A stretch of DNA of 64,000 bases from NCBI GenBank assembly GCA_019752925.1, contig JAIELP010000011.1:1-64000 (forward strand), in the 5' to 3' direction. This DNA comes from a bacterium. Its GTDB lineage: Bacteria; Bdellovibrionota; Bdellovibrionia; Bdellovibrionales; Bdellovibrionaceae. Below, piece after piece: positions 53,692 through 62,173 of this stretch (position 1 is its first letter; every line of letters begins with the position of its first letter). The position numbers and the translations under genes are program-made. The notes beneath the pieces are model-generated. The model was not told where the DNA came from. It saw only the letters and a program-made list of their open reading frames with translations, and did not search any database.

Positions 53692-54339
53692 CTAAGGCTT
53701 CTGTTTTTTAAATGGAAGCTTTAAACTAAGCTCGTAAAGCGCATAGATTAAATAATAAAGCGCCACACTTTTAATAAAAATTATTGTTGCACTTATATCG
53801 GCTTCATTGGGATGAATATTTTTAACAACTTCCACATAACTTTGTGATTCAGAACTACATAATATTATAATTGTTGGAATAAGCACGCCCAAATATAAAA
53901 CTTTTAGAAATGAAAAAAAACCAATAAACGCATTACGGCTTTTAGGCTTAATGCCTTTTTTAAAAAAATCGGTTTTCACATACCAAGGTTCTGGATCTTG
54001 AATAAATAAACGAGCCAAACAAAGGGTAATATAATTAAACCCCAACCACGGGCTCTCCAAAGCTACTGGCAAAACACCTAAACCAAAAATAACTAACAGG
54101 GCCAGTGAGGCTATATTTTTGGCCCACAGGCTTTTAAAAATATCATGGCGATGAGCCCAAAAAACTCCAGAGTGCATGACAATAAGCTCAAAGAAAAAAA
54201 TTCGTGGAGCTTCCGCTATAAAGAGCTGTCCTATTTCGCTGTCTGGCGCATAAATACCCAAAAGGCCTTGTATCGCCATTGCTAAACTTGCAATTGGTAT
54301 AAAAGGTATAAAGTATTTTAAAACATTTTTAGACTGCAT
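53692..54339 (-). CDS. DUF6498-like membrane protein
   Basis: A 215-residue protein with five or six membrane segments. The segment FFFELIVMHSGVFWAHRHDIF and the later WLGFNYITLCLARLF resemble DUF6498 proteins, whose function is unknown. Overlaps the matrixin gene by 11 bases at its start. Confidence 0.65.
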   Translation of the reverse strand: MQSKNVLKYFIPFIPIASLAMAIQGLLGIYAPDSEIGQLFIAEAPRIFFFELIVMHSGVFWAHRHDIFKSLWAKNIASLALLVIFGLGVLPVALESPWLGFNYITLCLARLFIQDPEPWYVKTDFFKKGIKPKSRNAFIGFFSFLKVLYLGVLIPTIIILCSSESQSYVEVVKNIHPNEADISATIIFIKSVALYYLIYALYELSLKLPFKKQKP

Positions 54340-55066
54340 AATCCTTAAAACTTCTTCTAAGTGCTAAGGCTAACAAAAACGGAAATAGCAACAACAGCGT
54401 CCAAGCAAACTTATGAGTGCCGTTTGGTTTATTCGAATTATTTTTCACTAACGCACAACCCGCCAGAGCATTTAATCCCAAGTCGCTCTTTGGATATAAG
54501 TACGTCATTCCGTCGATGTCGTCCTGAGCTAATCTGAATTGCTGTTTGTAACTGGCATCGTAATACATCAAGGCGGCTTCGTTGTGCGAATGCCCTAAAC
54601 CTAAAATGTGGCCAATTTCATGAGCTAAAATAATTTTTAAAGTTTCGCGGTTCATATTGCCGATGTTGGCGGTTCCTGCGGAGGCATTTAAATATAAAAT
54701 TCCTCCCGAAATAGTACCTGTGTTTCCATTTACCGCTGCGGCACCGGGAACAAAATTTTGATCGGCTCCAACCACTGTTTGAAAATTAGTTTCGCAGTAG
54801 GCTGTTGTGGGGTTAGACATAGTGGTGCTACTTGTCGTTCCGCCGTAGCTTACTTTTATGCTGCTGCTGGGGATGTTATTCCAAACCGCAACGGCGTCTT
54901 CTATAATTCCAGCCACATCAACTCCTGCGGGGCAATTGTTGGGATTTAAATAAATTTTAACATCAGCTCCCGACCAGCCCTTTAAATTGGGATTGGTGGA
55001 TGTGTTTAAGGTAAAAGTAAAAGCTGTAGAACTAAAAACGATAAGGGCTAAAAAAATTGTTTTCAT
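54329..55066 (-). CDS. Matrixin-like secreted metalloprotease
   Basis: A 245-residue protein with signal peptide (ending TFT). The metzincin motif H149-EIGHILGLGH-H159 and the Met-turn ALMYYD (Met167) are present, so the peptidase should be active. A C-terminal hydrophobic segment (about 220-240) with basic end anchors it in a membrane, resembling sorting-type tails. Second gene in a three-gene unit with overlaps of four and 11 bases. Confidence 0.85.
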   Translation of the reverse strand: MKTIFLALIVFSSTAFTFTLNTSTNPNLKGWSGADVKIYLNPNNCPAGVDVAGIIEDAVAVWNNIPSSSIKVSYGGTTSSTTMSNPTTAYCETNFQTVVGADQNFVPGAAAVNGNTGTISGGILYLNASAGTANIGNMNRETLKIILAHEIGHILGLGHSHNEAALMYYDASYKQQFRLAQDDIDGMTYLYPKSDLGLNALAGCALVKNNSNKPNGTHKFAWTLLLLFPFLLALALRRSFKDYAV

Positions 55067-55695
55067 CGACGACCACCACGTGAAGCAGGAAATATATAGA
55101 GAAAGCTTAAGATCAAACTTTGCGTGCGCTTTTTTTCGTTAAAGAAATTTTGAAAGGCAATTTCGCCAGCAAAGCGTGTTGATCCCGATGTGTATCCCAA
55201 ACCCACCGACTGTGTTCCATTTAAGCTTGAACTGGAATTTCCCGGTACGGCAAATGTGGCTGTGCCGGTGCCGTTATTCATCTGCGTAAGTCCGCCCTTA
55301 CCTTTGAAGTCTTCCTTTAAAATTCCCAGGCCGGCAAACCAATCCAACGCACCGCTAGCGCGGGCCCCGCCTAAATCCTGACCCACTAAAAATTTAATTT
55401 GCGTTAGCGTGATAGAAGCCGTGTTGCCATCGGCAGAACGTGGCAGCGGGGTATAAAGCAATCGCCCTGTCCAAAACCAATCCCTTGCTAAATCTGATTT
55501 ATAGCCGCCGTCTAATGCGTAATTGGCTGTACCCATAAGACTGGCCGAGCCGTCGGTTTTTTGTGTGACTTCATTTAAAAAATTTTGCGAAATATAACTG
55601 AGGCCTAAATTCCAGCCATTGTCATTTAATGCAAATGCAGATGTGCCAGTAAAACTCAATAGCAAATAAATAAGTGATTTTATGATGGTTTTCAT
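55063..55695 (-). CDS. Outer-membrane beta-barrel-like protein
   Basis: About 210 residues with signal peptide (ending SAFA). The mature part has many Gly/Ser-rich amphipathic strands (WNLGLSYISQNF, RFAGEIAFQNFF, LILSFLYIF). First gene of the unit with the matrixin and DUF6498-like protein; the stop overlaps the matrixin start by four bases. It may be a partner or export pore for the peptidase, which is inference. Confidence 0.68.
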   Translation of the reverse strand: MKTIIKSLIYLLLSFTGTSAFALNDNGWNLGLSYISQNFLNEVTQKTDGSASLMGTANYALDGGYKSDLARDWFWTGRLLYTPLPRSADGNTASITLTQIKFLVGQDLGGARASGALDWFAGLGILKEDFKGKGGLTQMNNGTGTATFAVPGNSSSSLNGTQSVGLGYTSGSTRFAGEIAFQNFFNEKKRTQSLILSFLYIFPASRGGRR

Positions 55696-55774
55696 AAAAT
55701 ACATTTCGGATTATTGTGGCAGGTCAGTAAGTCCAGAAATTGGTGTTACTTCACTGACGTTGGACTTGTAATAT

Positions 55775-56254
55775 TTAGTAAATTTTGTACTTAAGCTTTT
55801 TATCGTTCAGCTTAAACTCGATTAAGCTTCCCTTGGAAATTTTTTCGCTTTTCCAGCTCTTACCAAACGCCAGTTTCATAAACAGACTCATAAATGGCTC
55901 GTGCGTTACCACAACAATTTTAGATTCTTTCTGTTCATTTAACCATTTAAGCAATAGCTTAGGATTGTCGTAAGGCGTAGCTTTATTAAAGATTGTGGCC
56001 TCGCCTACAGACAAATTTAGTACATCAAATATTATATCTAAGGTTTGTACTGCACGGATATAAGGGCTGGTTACAAACAGATCTACTTTTTTAAAAAGTT
56101 TTATATTTTTTTTAGCATGTTTTTTAAATTCTTTGTGCCCTGCTGACGTTAAGGCGCGGTGTTCATCAGAAATTTTTTGTTTTTTGGCCAGAGCCTGATC
56201 CTGTGCAATGGCATGGCGAACGAATATAATTTTTTTGGTTTTTGATTTTTTCAT
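55775..56254 (-). CDS. sixA: SixA-like phosphohistidine phosphatase
   Basis: A 159-residue histidine phosphatase: FVRHAIAQ (His14) and VVTHEP (His118) with Arg13 and an early Glu. Length and single-domain form match SixA, which dephosphorylates histidine phosphotransfer proteins. Co-directional with a small membrane protein and an alpha/beta hydrolase. Confidence 0.85.
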   Translation of the reverse strand: MKKSKTKKIIFVRHAIAQDQALAKKQKISDEHRALTSAGHKEFKKHAKKNIKLFKKVDLFVTSPYIRAVQTLDIIFDVLNLSVGEATIFNKATPYDNPKLLLKWLNEQKESKIVVVTHEPFMSLFMKLAFGKSWKSEKISKGSLIEFKLNDKKLKYKIY

Positions 56255-56264
56255 GTGTACAACC

Positions 56265-56477
56265 CTAATTCCAAATATGATAAGCGCAGTAACAAAGCCC
56301 TGCGCCTATACCCCAATCAAACCATGGGTTCGGCGAAACGTAACCATAGGTCATGAGTAGTAAGCCAATAACCACAACACGCATATCGCCCTTGCGTTTA
56401 CCTTCACGCAACATCCAAAGGCCTATGGCTCCAAATAAAATGGCGGCAAATATTGACGAGATCGAAATATTAAGCAT
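56265..56477 (-). CDS. Small membrane protein
   Basis: A 70-residue protein with two or three membrane segments. It lies ten bases after sixA in coordinates and eight from the hydrolase gene, so the three may be one transcript. Unknown function. Confidence 0.6.
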   Translation of the reverse strand: MLNISISSIFAAILFGAIGLWMLREGKRKGDMRVVVIGLLLMTYGYVSPNPWFDWGIGAGLCYCAYHIWN

Positions 56478-56485
56478 GGCCTAGT

Positions 56486-57460
56486 TTAAAACACTAGGCA
56501 TTTGTCGTTGCTGTCGATTAAAAATTTTACTTTTAAATAATTGACCTGCTCAGTTGCAGATGTTGTATCAGCTAAATTGGCTTGGTTGCCGGTAATTAAC
56601 TGATGAAACACATTACAGTAATGAACATGGCCCTTCATGTTTTCTTTATTAAACACCTCGTGAACACCTGTGGCTTTACCCGGCTTAGTACCTAACTTAG
56701 AAATATCCAAGTAAGTTACTTTTGGCGAAAGTGGCAACACCGGATTCAAACCTAGTGGTTGGCGGCCTTCTTCACGTTCGTCATCGGACTTTTCTAAGAT
56801 GTCGTCGTCTTTGTTAATGGTCACATAAACTTTTTCGGTTTGAGCGATATCATTCAGCCACTCCCAGTGCCCCACGTTGTCGGCGTCTGGACTTGTGAAC
56901 ATTACTTGTTTAAATAGAGGCTTACCCGCATCTGCTGGCCATCCGCCTTGTTGCTGCACTAAGCTCTGTAAAACAATCGAACCCATACTGTGTGCTAACA
57001 GAGTTAATTTTTTAGTTTGGTTCTGTGGCTGTGCTAAATATAACTTTAAAGATGTTAACACGCGTTTTAAAGAAGCTCCGGCCGCCGGCATATGCGAAAG
57101 CGGTTCACTTCTGTCATACATAAAAGCTTTTGATTCCCAATTAAACATTAATACTCTTACTTTGTACTGAGTTTCAAATTTTCTTACAGCTCCACCCTCA
57201 ACAAAGGTTCCACTCACTAAGCTCTTATTGGGCTCATTACCGCGTCCATGAACAAACAGCAGCACGGGTTGGTTATAGGAAAATACTTTATCCAGTGCTC
57301 GGCCTACATCGTTAAAACCAAACTTTTCACCATCTGACAAATACAAAGGAAAATTGGGATCGTAGTTATATTTTTTATTAATGACCAGATCCGGAGTATC
57401 ACTTACTTGAGCACCCATCGCTAACAATACGCCCAAGCCAAAAATAAAATACTTCATCAT
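56486..57460 (-). CDS. Exported alpha/beta hydrolase
   Basis: About 324 residues. A signal peptide (MKYFIFGLGVLLAMGAQ) precedes an alpha/beta-hydrolase domain: oxyanion strand LLFVHGRGN, nucleophile elbow LLAHSMGS and a late His in GHVHYCNVF. It resembles DUF900-type lipases/esterases. Two adjacent ATGs at 57460 and 57457 precede the signal peptide; a longer frame from 57490 is rejected. Confidence 0.78.
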   Translation of the reverse strand: MMKYFIFGLGVLLAMGAQVSDTPDLVINKKYNYDPNFPLYLSDGEKFGFNDVGRALDKVFSYNQPVLLFVHGRGNEPNKSLVSGTFVEGGAVRKFETQYKVRVLMFNWESKAFMYDRSEPLSHMPAAGASLKRVLTSLKLYLAQPQNQTKKLTLLAHSMGSIVLQSLVQQQGGWPADAGKPLFKQVMFTSPDADNVGHWEWLNDIAQTEKVYVTINKDDDILEKSDDEREEGRQPLGLNPVLPLSPKVTYLDISKLGTKPGKATGVHEVFNKENMKGHVHYCNVFHQLITGNQANLADTTSATEQVNYLKVKFLIDSNDKCLVF

Positions 57461-57490
57461 TTTAGTACCACCGTGGTTAGATATCTCCAC

Positions 57491-57727
57491 TTAGGCTAAA
57501 CTAATTGATGCAGCTAAAGACCTAGACGTTAAAGTATTTTAGCCGTAGGTGCAGATGTTGTGTAAAATATTATTCATTGATCTGGGAAAAAAAATCCTGG
57601 TCCAGTTGCTCTTAGCCTATTATTTTCAGTTAAATATTAAATGACAATAATTTTAAGATCACCGACCAAGGACTGTTCCAACACTTGGAATTTGAAAATA
57701 TATTTCAGTTAAATCAAAATAAACCCA
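57491..57727. other. Non-coding divergent promoter region
   Basis: About 240 bases between the hydrolase and the cyclic-nucleotide-binding genes. AT-rich, without a recognised RNA, repeat or open frame. Confidence 0.35.
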
Positions 57728-58081
57728 ATGCCTGAATTTGTTAAAGTTAATAAAGATATGTATCTGTTTGAAGAAGGTGATGCGCCCGATGCGATGTACA
57801 TTATTAAATCGGGCCAGATCAGCTTATTTATTACTGATGGTAGCATCCAAAAAGTTGTTGCTACGGCTAACCCCGGTCAACTCATAGGCGAAATGGCCTT
57901 GTTTGATAAAAAAAATAGAAGTGCTACCGCCAAAGCTGTAGTTAATTCCGAAGTGGTTAAACTCCCCTATGCTCAGCTTGAAAAAGATTTAACGAAAATG
58001 CCAGAGTGGGTTCAGGCCATCTTAAAAAAGATGGCCGAAAAAATTCGCGAAGCCAACGCAAAAATTTTATTGGAAAAATAG
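57728..58081 (+). CDS. Single-domain cyclic-nucleotide-binding protein, copy 1
   Basis: A 117-residue protein made only of a cNMP-binding domain. The phosphate-binding cassette is GQLIGEMALFDKKNRSATAKA. It has FEEGDAPDAMYIIKSGQ at the front and a C-terminal helix. No DNA-binding or output domain, so it must act through partners. 22 bases before a paralogue. Confidence 0.85.
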   Translation: MPEFVKVNKDMYLFEEGDAPDAMYIIKSGQISLFITDGSIQKVVATANPGQLIGEMALFDKKNRSATAKAVVNSEVVKLPYAQLEKDLTKMPEWVQAILKKMAEKIREANAKILLEK

Positions 58082-58103
58082 TTAGCAGCGCCTAGGAGGC
58101 CAA

Positions 58104-58451
58104 ATGTCGCAACAGTTTCATGTAGTTAAAAAAAATGAATTACTTTTTGAAGAAGGCGACTTACCTGAAAGCATGTACATTGTGCGTTCCGGTCAATTTA
58201 GTATTTTTGTAACTGAAAACGATGCTCAAAAAGAAGTAGCTCTTGCCGGCCCCGGAAACCTAATAGGTGAAATGGGCTTGTTCGATAAAAAACTCCGTAG
58301 TGCGGGAGCTCGTGCTACTACCGATTCATCCGTAGTGGTACTACCCTACTCTCAACTCGAAAAGCAGTTAGAAGAACTACCTGAGTGGGTTAAAATCACC
58401 ATGAAAACACTTTCAGAAAAACTAAGAACCACAAACAAAAAGTTTTTCTAA
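58104..58451 (+). CDS. Single-domain cyclic-nucleotide-binding protein, copy 2
   Basis: A 115-residue paralogue of the preceding protein, sharing FEEGDLPESMYIVRSGQ, GNLIGEMGLFDKKLRSAGARA and the last helix. AGGAGG precedes the ATG. The Glu and Arg of the cassette (GEM, RSA) are kept in both copies. Followed at once by a hairpin. Confidence 0.85.
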   Translation: MSQQFHVVKKNELLFEEGDLPESMYIVRSGQFSIFVTENDAQKEVALAGPGNLIGEMGLFDKKLRSAGARATTDSSVVVLPYSQLEKQLEELPEWVKITMKTLSEKLRTTNKKFF

Positions 58452-58479
58452 ACGTAAAGGTACGGCGTACGTTTACGTT
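58451..58479 (+). terminator. Hairpin after the cyclic-nucleotide-binding pair
   Basis: A 13-bp stem with one G-G mismatch (aacgtaaaggtac / gtacgtttacgtt), loop ggc, starting at the last base of the stop codon. No long T tract follows. The core ggtacggcgtac is shared with the hairpin at 43154-43170. Confidence 0.55.
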
Positions 58480-58618
58480 ATTTAACGTTTAATAATAGGT
58501 ATACGACTATAAAGATAATTGTTTTCATAGAAACCCCTCTTATGAATTTTGCTGGAGATTCTCTAAATTCAGACAGCTTGTCTATATAAAATTTAGTTTT
58601 AAAAGCGGAAGTAAAAGC

Positions 58619-58993
58619 TTATGCCATTAATTTAGACACATCCGCAAGAAGTTGCTCTAAATCAAAAGGCTTATTAAATAGTTTTAAAATATTATAATCT
58701 TTTAACTTCTGTTCAGTTAAATCACTATAAGCCGAGCATACAAAAAGTTTAGGTTTAGTAGACCTATCCATGGCATTAATTTGAGTTAACAATGCAATTC
58801 CATCACCGTTAGGCATACGTACATCAGTAATAACAATATCGTAATGAGTGGCTTTTATTTTTTCAAAGGCCTGATTTCCACCCTCAGCAGCATCTACATC
58901 AGCGCCGTGCATAGTGAAGGTCTCAACTAGAATTTCTCTTAACAACTCTTCGTCATCGACCACCAGAATTTTTACTTTATCAAAATTATACAT
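58619..58993 (-). CDS. Stand-alone response-regulator receiver
   Basis: A 124-residue receiver domain: acidic pair Asp13-Asp14, phospho-acceptor Asp57 (VITDVRMPNGDG), Ser87 (VCSAYSD) and Lys108 (FNKPF). CheY-like with no output domain. No histidine kinase is adjacent. Nine bases after the glutathione peroxidase stop. Confidence 0.9.
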   Translation of the reverse strand: MYNFDKVKILVVDDEELLREILVETFTMHGADVDAAEGGNQAFEKIKATHYDIVITDVRMPNGDGIALLTQINAMDRSTKPKLFVCSAYSDLTEQKLKDYNILKLFNKPFDLEQLLADVSKLMA

Positions 58994-59002
58994 GTACCTA
59001 CT

Positions 59003-59602
59003 TTAAAGCAATTTTTTAATGTCTTCGTCAAGAGCCTCAGGTTTGGTAGCCGAAGGATATCTATTAACTACTTCACCTTTTTTATTGATCAAAAATTTAT
59101 TAAAATTCCAAGTAATTTTTCCTGAAAACTTATCTAAACTTGTGAGCCATTTATATAAGTCGGTTGCATCATCACCGTTAACATCAACCTTAGCAAAAAC
59201 TGGAAAACTCACACCATAGCTGAGCTTACAGAATTTCTGGATTTCATCGTTCGATCCTGGCTCTTGTCCGAAAAACTGATTTGATGGAAAACCTAAAATA
59301 ACAAAGTCTTTAGATTGATAGTTTTCGTAAAGCTTTTGTAATCCTTCGTACTGATTTGTGTAACCGCATTTGCTGGCTACATTTACCACCAGCACCACTT
59401 TGTTTTTATAAATGCCCAAATTAACATCGGCACCCTTAGCATCTTTAACTGTAAAGATATAAAATTTAGCTTGATCAATTGTAACCGACTCAACTTTTGC
59501 ATTTTCAGTTTTAACTTTTGAATCAGGCTTCTTTTGTGCAAGAACAAGCACCGGAACCAATACAACCAACAAGAATTTAACTATATTATTTAATTTCAAC
59601 AT
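59003..59602 (-). CDS. Exported glutathione peroxidase
   Basis: A 199-residue protein with a signal peptide (ending VLAQ) and a glutathione-peroxidase domain: active Cys79 (VASKCGYT), the Gln in FPSNQFFGQEPG and the Trp in ITWNFNKFL. The Cys form (not selenocysteine) usually takes thioredoxin as reductant. It would remove peroxides in the periplasm. Lies with other redox genes. Confidence 0.9.
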   Translation of the reverse strand: MLKLNNIVKFLLVVLVPVLVLAQKKPDSKVKTENAKVESVTIDQAKFYIFTVKDAKGADVNLGIYKNKVVLVVNVASKCGYTNQYEGLQKLYENYQSKDFVILGFPSNQFFGQEPGSNDEIQKFCKLSYGVSFPVFAKVDVNGDDATDLYKWLTSLDKFSGKITWNFNKFLINKKGEVVNRYPSATKPEALDEDIKKLL

Positions 59603-59701
59603 ACACCTAAACTGTATATTACAGACCTAAAAATTGTCAGCAATATAGTTGTCAAATTATCGTCAAATTTTTACTCAATTTTTAATGTGGGCCTGCGTAA
59701 A

Positions 59702-60097
59702 TTACTCTGCGATATTTACTGGAATAAAGATCTCGTGCTGAGCTCCTCCAAAGGCAAAACGAACACGAACTTCCCATAAGCCAGCCATCATGAAATACGC
59801 TTTTGTTACATGATATTTATTAACACCGAATTGTCTGATAGCAACAGGGCGAGATCCATGCCCCATATCCGGCATCCATAATTCAATTTTAATATCAGTT
59901 ACTTGTTCGTTTTTTGGAGTTTGAATATGAGTTACAAACTGTGCTTCACCTGCAGTCGTAAATGAAGACATATGGCCTACATGAGCACATACTTCCGGAT
60001 TAGCGCGTGAACAAACATCTGGACTGTGGTCGCCATCATTGGCTGTAGCAATTACACCTGAAATTAATAAAGCAGCTGCCAAAATAAATTTAATCAT
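59702..60097 (-). CDS. Secreted FixH/YtkA-like protein
   Basis: A 131-residue protein with signal peptide (ending VIATAND). The core motif ELWMPDMGHGSRPV, followed by KAYFMMAGLWEVRVRF, matches FixH/YtkA-like domains, a beta-sandwich often linked to copper or redox handling. A near copy of the motif is in the lipoprotein at 60742, 0.7 kb away and divergent. Confidence 0.72.
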   Translation of the reverse strand: MIKFILAAALLISGVIATANDGDHSPDVCSRANPEVCAHVGHMSSFTTAGEAQFVTHIQTPKNEQVTDIKIELWMPDMGHGSRPVAIRQFGVNKYHVTKAYFMMAGLWEVRVRFAFGGAQHEIFIPVNIAE

Positions 60098-60179
60098 ATG
60101 AAGATCTCCTTTGGTTTTTAATACTCTTTTTTACAACGATAAATCTAGCCATGTCATTTCTTTCTTGCTATAGGAAAGT

Positions 60180-60742
60180 ATGTTTAAAAAAAGTCTGTTT
60201 TGTCTAATATTTGTGCTATCTTTTGCGACAAATGCGGCCATACCCGCCTCTATTAGCGGTGAAAGCTTAACGACCTCCAAATCTGTTAGCATACCCACTA
60301 AAAATAAGGAAAAAAAGGCACAGTATTAATTTTTATGTCGGCTAAATGCCCCTGCTCAGACAGCCACGTTCCTTTAATTAAAAAAATGGCAGATAAGTAC
60401 AAAGACTTTAAGTTTGCGGTGATTCACTCGAACCTTGATGAAACCAAAGCCGACTCACAAAAGTATTTTAAAAAAGCCGCGTTTAATTTTGATGTTATCC
60501 AAGACGTTAAAACCCAAATTGCAGATCAGTTTGAAGCTTATAAAACTCCGCACGCCTTTATCTTAAATCCTAATGGCGAAATTATTTACCAAGGTGGCGT
60601 AACAAATAGTTCACACGCCCCTGCTGCTGATGAATTCTTTTTAGAAAACGCATTAAACGAAATAAATTCAGGAAAAGCTGTTAGCACACCGGAAGGCCGC
60701 ACTTTAGGTTGTGTGATCCTACGGGAAAGTGAGATTAAATAA
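60180..60742 (+). CDS. Exported thioredoxin-fold redoxin, joined by a possible -1 frameshift
   Basis: Frame 1 (60180-60329) encodes a signal peptide (MFKKSLFCLIFVLSFATNA) and linker, ending with TAA at 60327-60329. The thioredoxin-fold domain lies in the -1 frame: TVLIFMSAKCPCSDSH (CxC-type centre) to 60742. The junction is A AAA AAG at 60311-60317 in the exact phase for -1 slippage, giving AAA AAA GGC ACA. A missing A in the A7 run would explain it equally. An ATG at 60335 gives a shorter protein that lacks the first strand. AGGAAAGT precedes the first ATG. Confidence 0.7.
60311..60317 (+). promoter_or_regulatory. Candidate -1 slippery heptamer A AAA AAG
   Basis: In the signal-peptide frame the codons are GAA AAA AAG, so the heptamer is in phase X XXY YYZ, the same sequence used by E. 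coli dnaX. The zero-frame stop comes nine bases later. No strong downstream stem is apparent. Confidence 0.45.
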
Positions 60743-61200
60743 TGATTCGCACCTTGTTTTTTATTACATTATTTGTTTTCGGCTGCGCCAAACCCAATTA
60801 TCAGGACCCAAAAGCCTCACCAAATAATAATCCACCTACTCCTGACGTAAAACCTCCTAAACCACCGGTCTGCGAATTATTTTTTACTCAAAAACGTCTC
60901 TGCGTAGATTTTAACTGGAAACAAAAAAATGAAGGCGAACAGCTCGGCATAATCGAACTAAAATTTTACGCTCAGGAAACTCCGCAAACATATGTAGATC
61001 CTGACCTTAACATCGCTGTTGTGTTATGGATGCCAAGCATGGGCCACGGCTCGACGCCCACTGAAGTCGTTAAAATCAAAACCGGCGAATACGAAGCCCG
61101 CGAAGTCTATTTTATAATGCCCGGCGAATGGGAAATCAGAATTCAATTAAAAAAAGATAAAGAAGTGGTCGATCAAGTTGCTAAAGCTATTACACATTAG
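60742..61200 (+). CDS. FixH/YtkA-like lipoprotein
   Basis: A 152-residue protein with lipobox VFGC and a Pro-rich linker (NNPPTPDVKPPKPP), then the FixH-like motif LWMPSMGHGSTP and YFIMPGEWEIRIQL, shared with the divergent secreted protein at 59702. Start overlaps the redoxin stop in TAATG; the stop overlaps the next gene by 23 bases. Membrane-anchored, probably periplasmic. Confidence 0.75.
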   Translation: MIRTLFFITLFVFGCAKPNYQDPKASPNNNPPTPDVKPPKPPVCELFFTQKRLCVDFNWKQKNEGEQLGIIELKFYAQETPQTYVDPDLNIAVVLWMPSMGHGSTPTEVVKIKTGEYEAREVYFIMPGEWEIRIQLKKDKEVVDQVAKAITH

Positions 61201-62077
61201 TTTTTTAATTTTATTACTGCCAAAAACAGTAATGTCCGCCGCCTGTTGCGGTGGAGGATTTGCTATTCCGTCGCTTATTACCGGCGACGACAAAGCTCAG
61301 CTTACAACTTCGTACTCTTATTCAAAAATTCATACGGATGTGTTCAGTAACGGTATTTGGCAAAGAAGAAATTCGACTGACGCTTCTACTGTTTACAAAA
61401 TTGAAGGTGCACACATATTTGCTGACCGCTACCAAGCCGGATTTTCGCTACCGATACAAACCCGCAATTTAGACGGAGCTCAAGGTGGCAGTTCTACAGG
61501 CCTTGGTGATGTTTCAGGACAATTAGGATACGAATACTTACCCGACTGGAATTACAGCCCTTGGCGCCCACGTGGGATAGGTTTTATATCGTTAACACTT
61601 CCCACCGGTAAATCTATTTATGAATCCACCACTGGCTTAGATAGCAGAGGCCGCGGTTTTTTTGCTTTAGGCATCGGAACTACACTTACAAAAAAATGGA
61701 CGAGCTGGGATGCTAACGCCAACTTTGAAATTCATAAATCCTTCGATAAAGTTGTGAGTAACTCACAAAATGTCGGCAATATCATGCCCGGCTTCGGAAA
61801 TACAATTTCTGTAGGTGCAGGATACAACATCGGTGATCTACGCTTAGGTACAAACCTAGCTTGGTTCAACGAAGATGCTATTGACGTTGAAGGAACTATT
61901 TCATCTAAAGGCAGTGAGCAGCGCTATGCAGCCGCTTCCGCTACCGCTAACTATTTATTTAAAGACAACTGGGCCGGCTCCATCAGCTACACAGATCAAA
62001 CTGTGTTGGGCGATCCAACCAATACGACTCTTTCACAATCAGTACAAATTTCGATTCAAAAACGCTGGTTACGCTAG
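61178..62077 (+). CDS. Outer-membrane barrel protein of the redox operon
   Basis: A 299-residue protein from a TTG inside the previous gene. A signal-like start ends at TVMSAACCGGG, with a Cys-Cys pair at the mature N-terminus. The rest is a beta-barrel resembling MetA-pathway (phenol degradation) channel proteins: YQAGFSLPIQTR, GIGFISLTLPTGKSIYES, IQKRW. Ends in a basic tail (WLR). Translation is coupled to the FixH-like gene. Confidence 0.72.
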   Translation: MLKLLHISFLILLLPKTVMSAACCGGGFAIPSLITGDDKAQLTTSYSYSKIHTDVFSNGIWQRRNSTDASTVYKIEGAHIFADRYQAGFSLPIQTRNLDGAQGGSSTGLGDVSGQLGYEYLPDWNYSPWRPRGIGFISLTLPTGKSIYESTTGLDSRGRGFFALGIGTTLTKKWTSWDANANFEIHKSFDKVVSNSQNVGNIMPGFGNTISVGAGYNIGDLRLGTNLAWFNEDAIDVEGTISSKGSEQRYAAASATANYLFKDNWAGSISYTDQTVLGDPTNTTLSQSVQISIQKRWLR

Positions 62078-62115
62078 AAAAAGTGCCAGCTACTTTTCCC
62101 TGATTTAGACATAAA

Positions 62116-62144
62116 AAAAGGGAAGCTTTTTGAGCTTCCCTTTT
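62116..62144. terminator. Bidirectional intrinsic terminator
   Basis: A 12-bp perfect stem (aaaagggaagct / agcttccctttt), loop ttttg, with T tracts on both strands. It lies between the convergent barrel and RRM genes. Confidence 0.88.
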
Positions 62145-62173
62145 AATTTTTCAATATAGAAAATTACTAAAGA

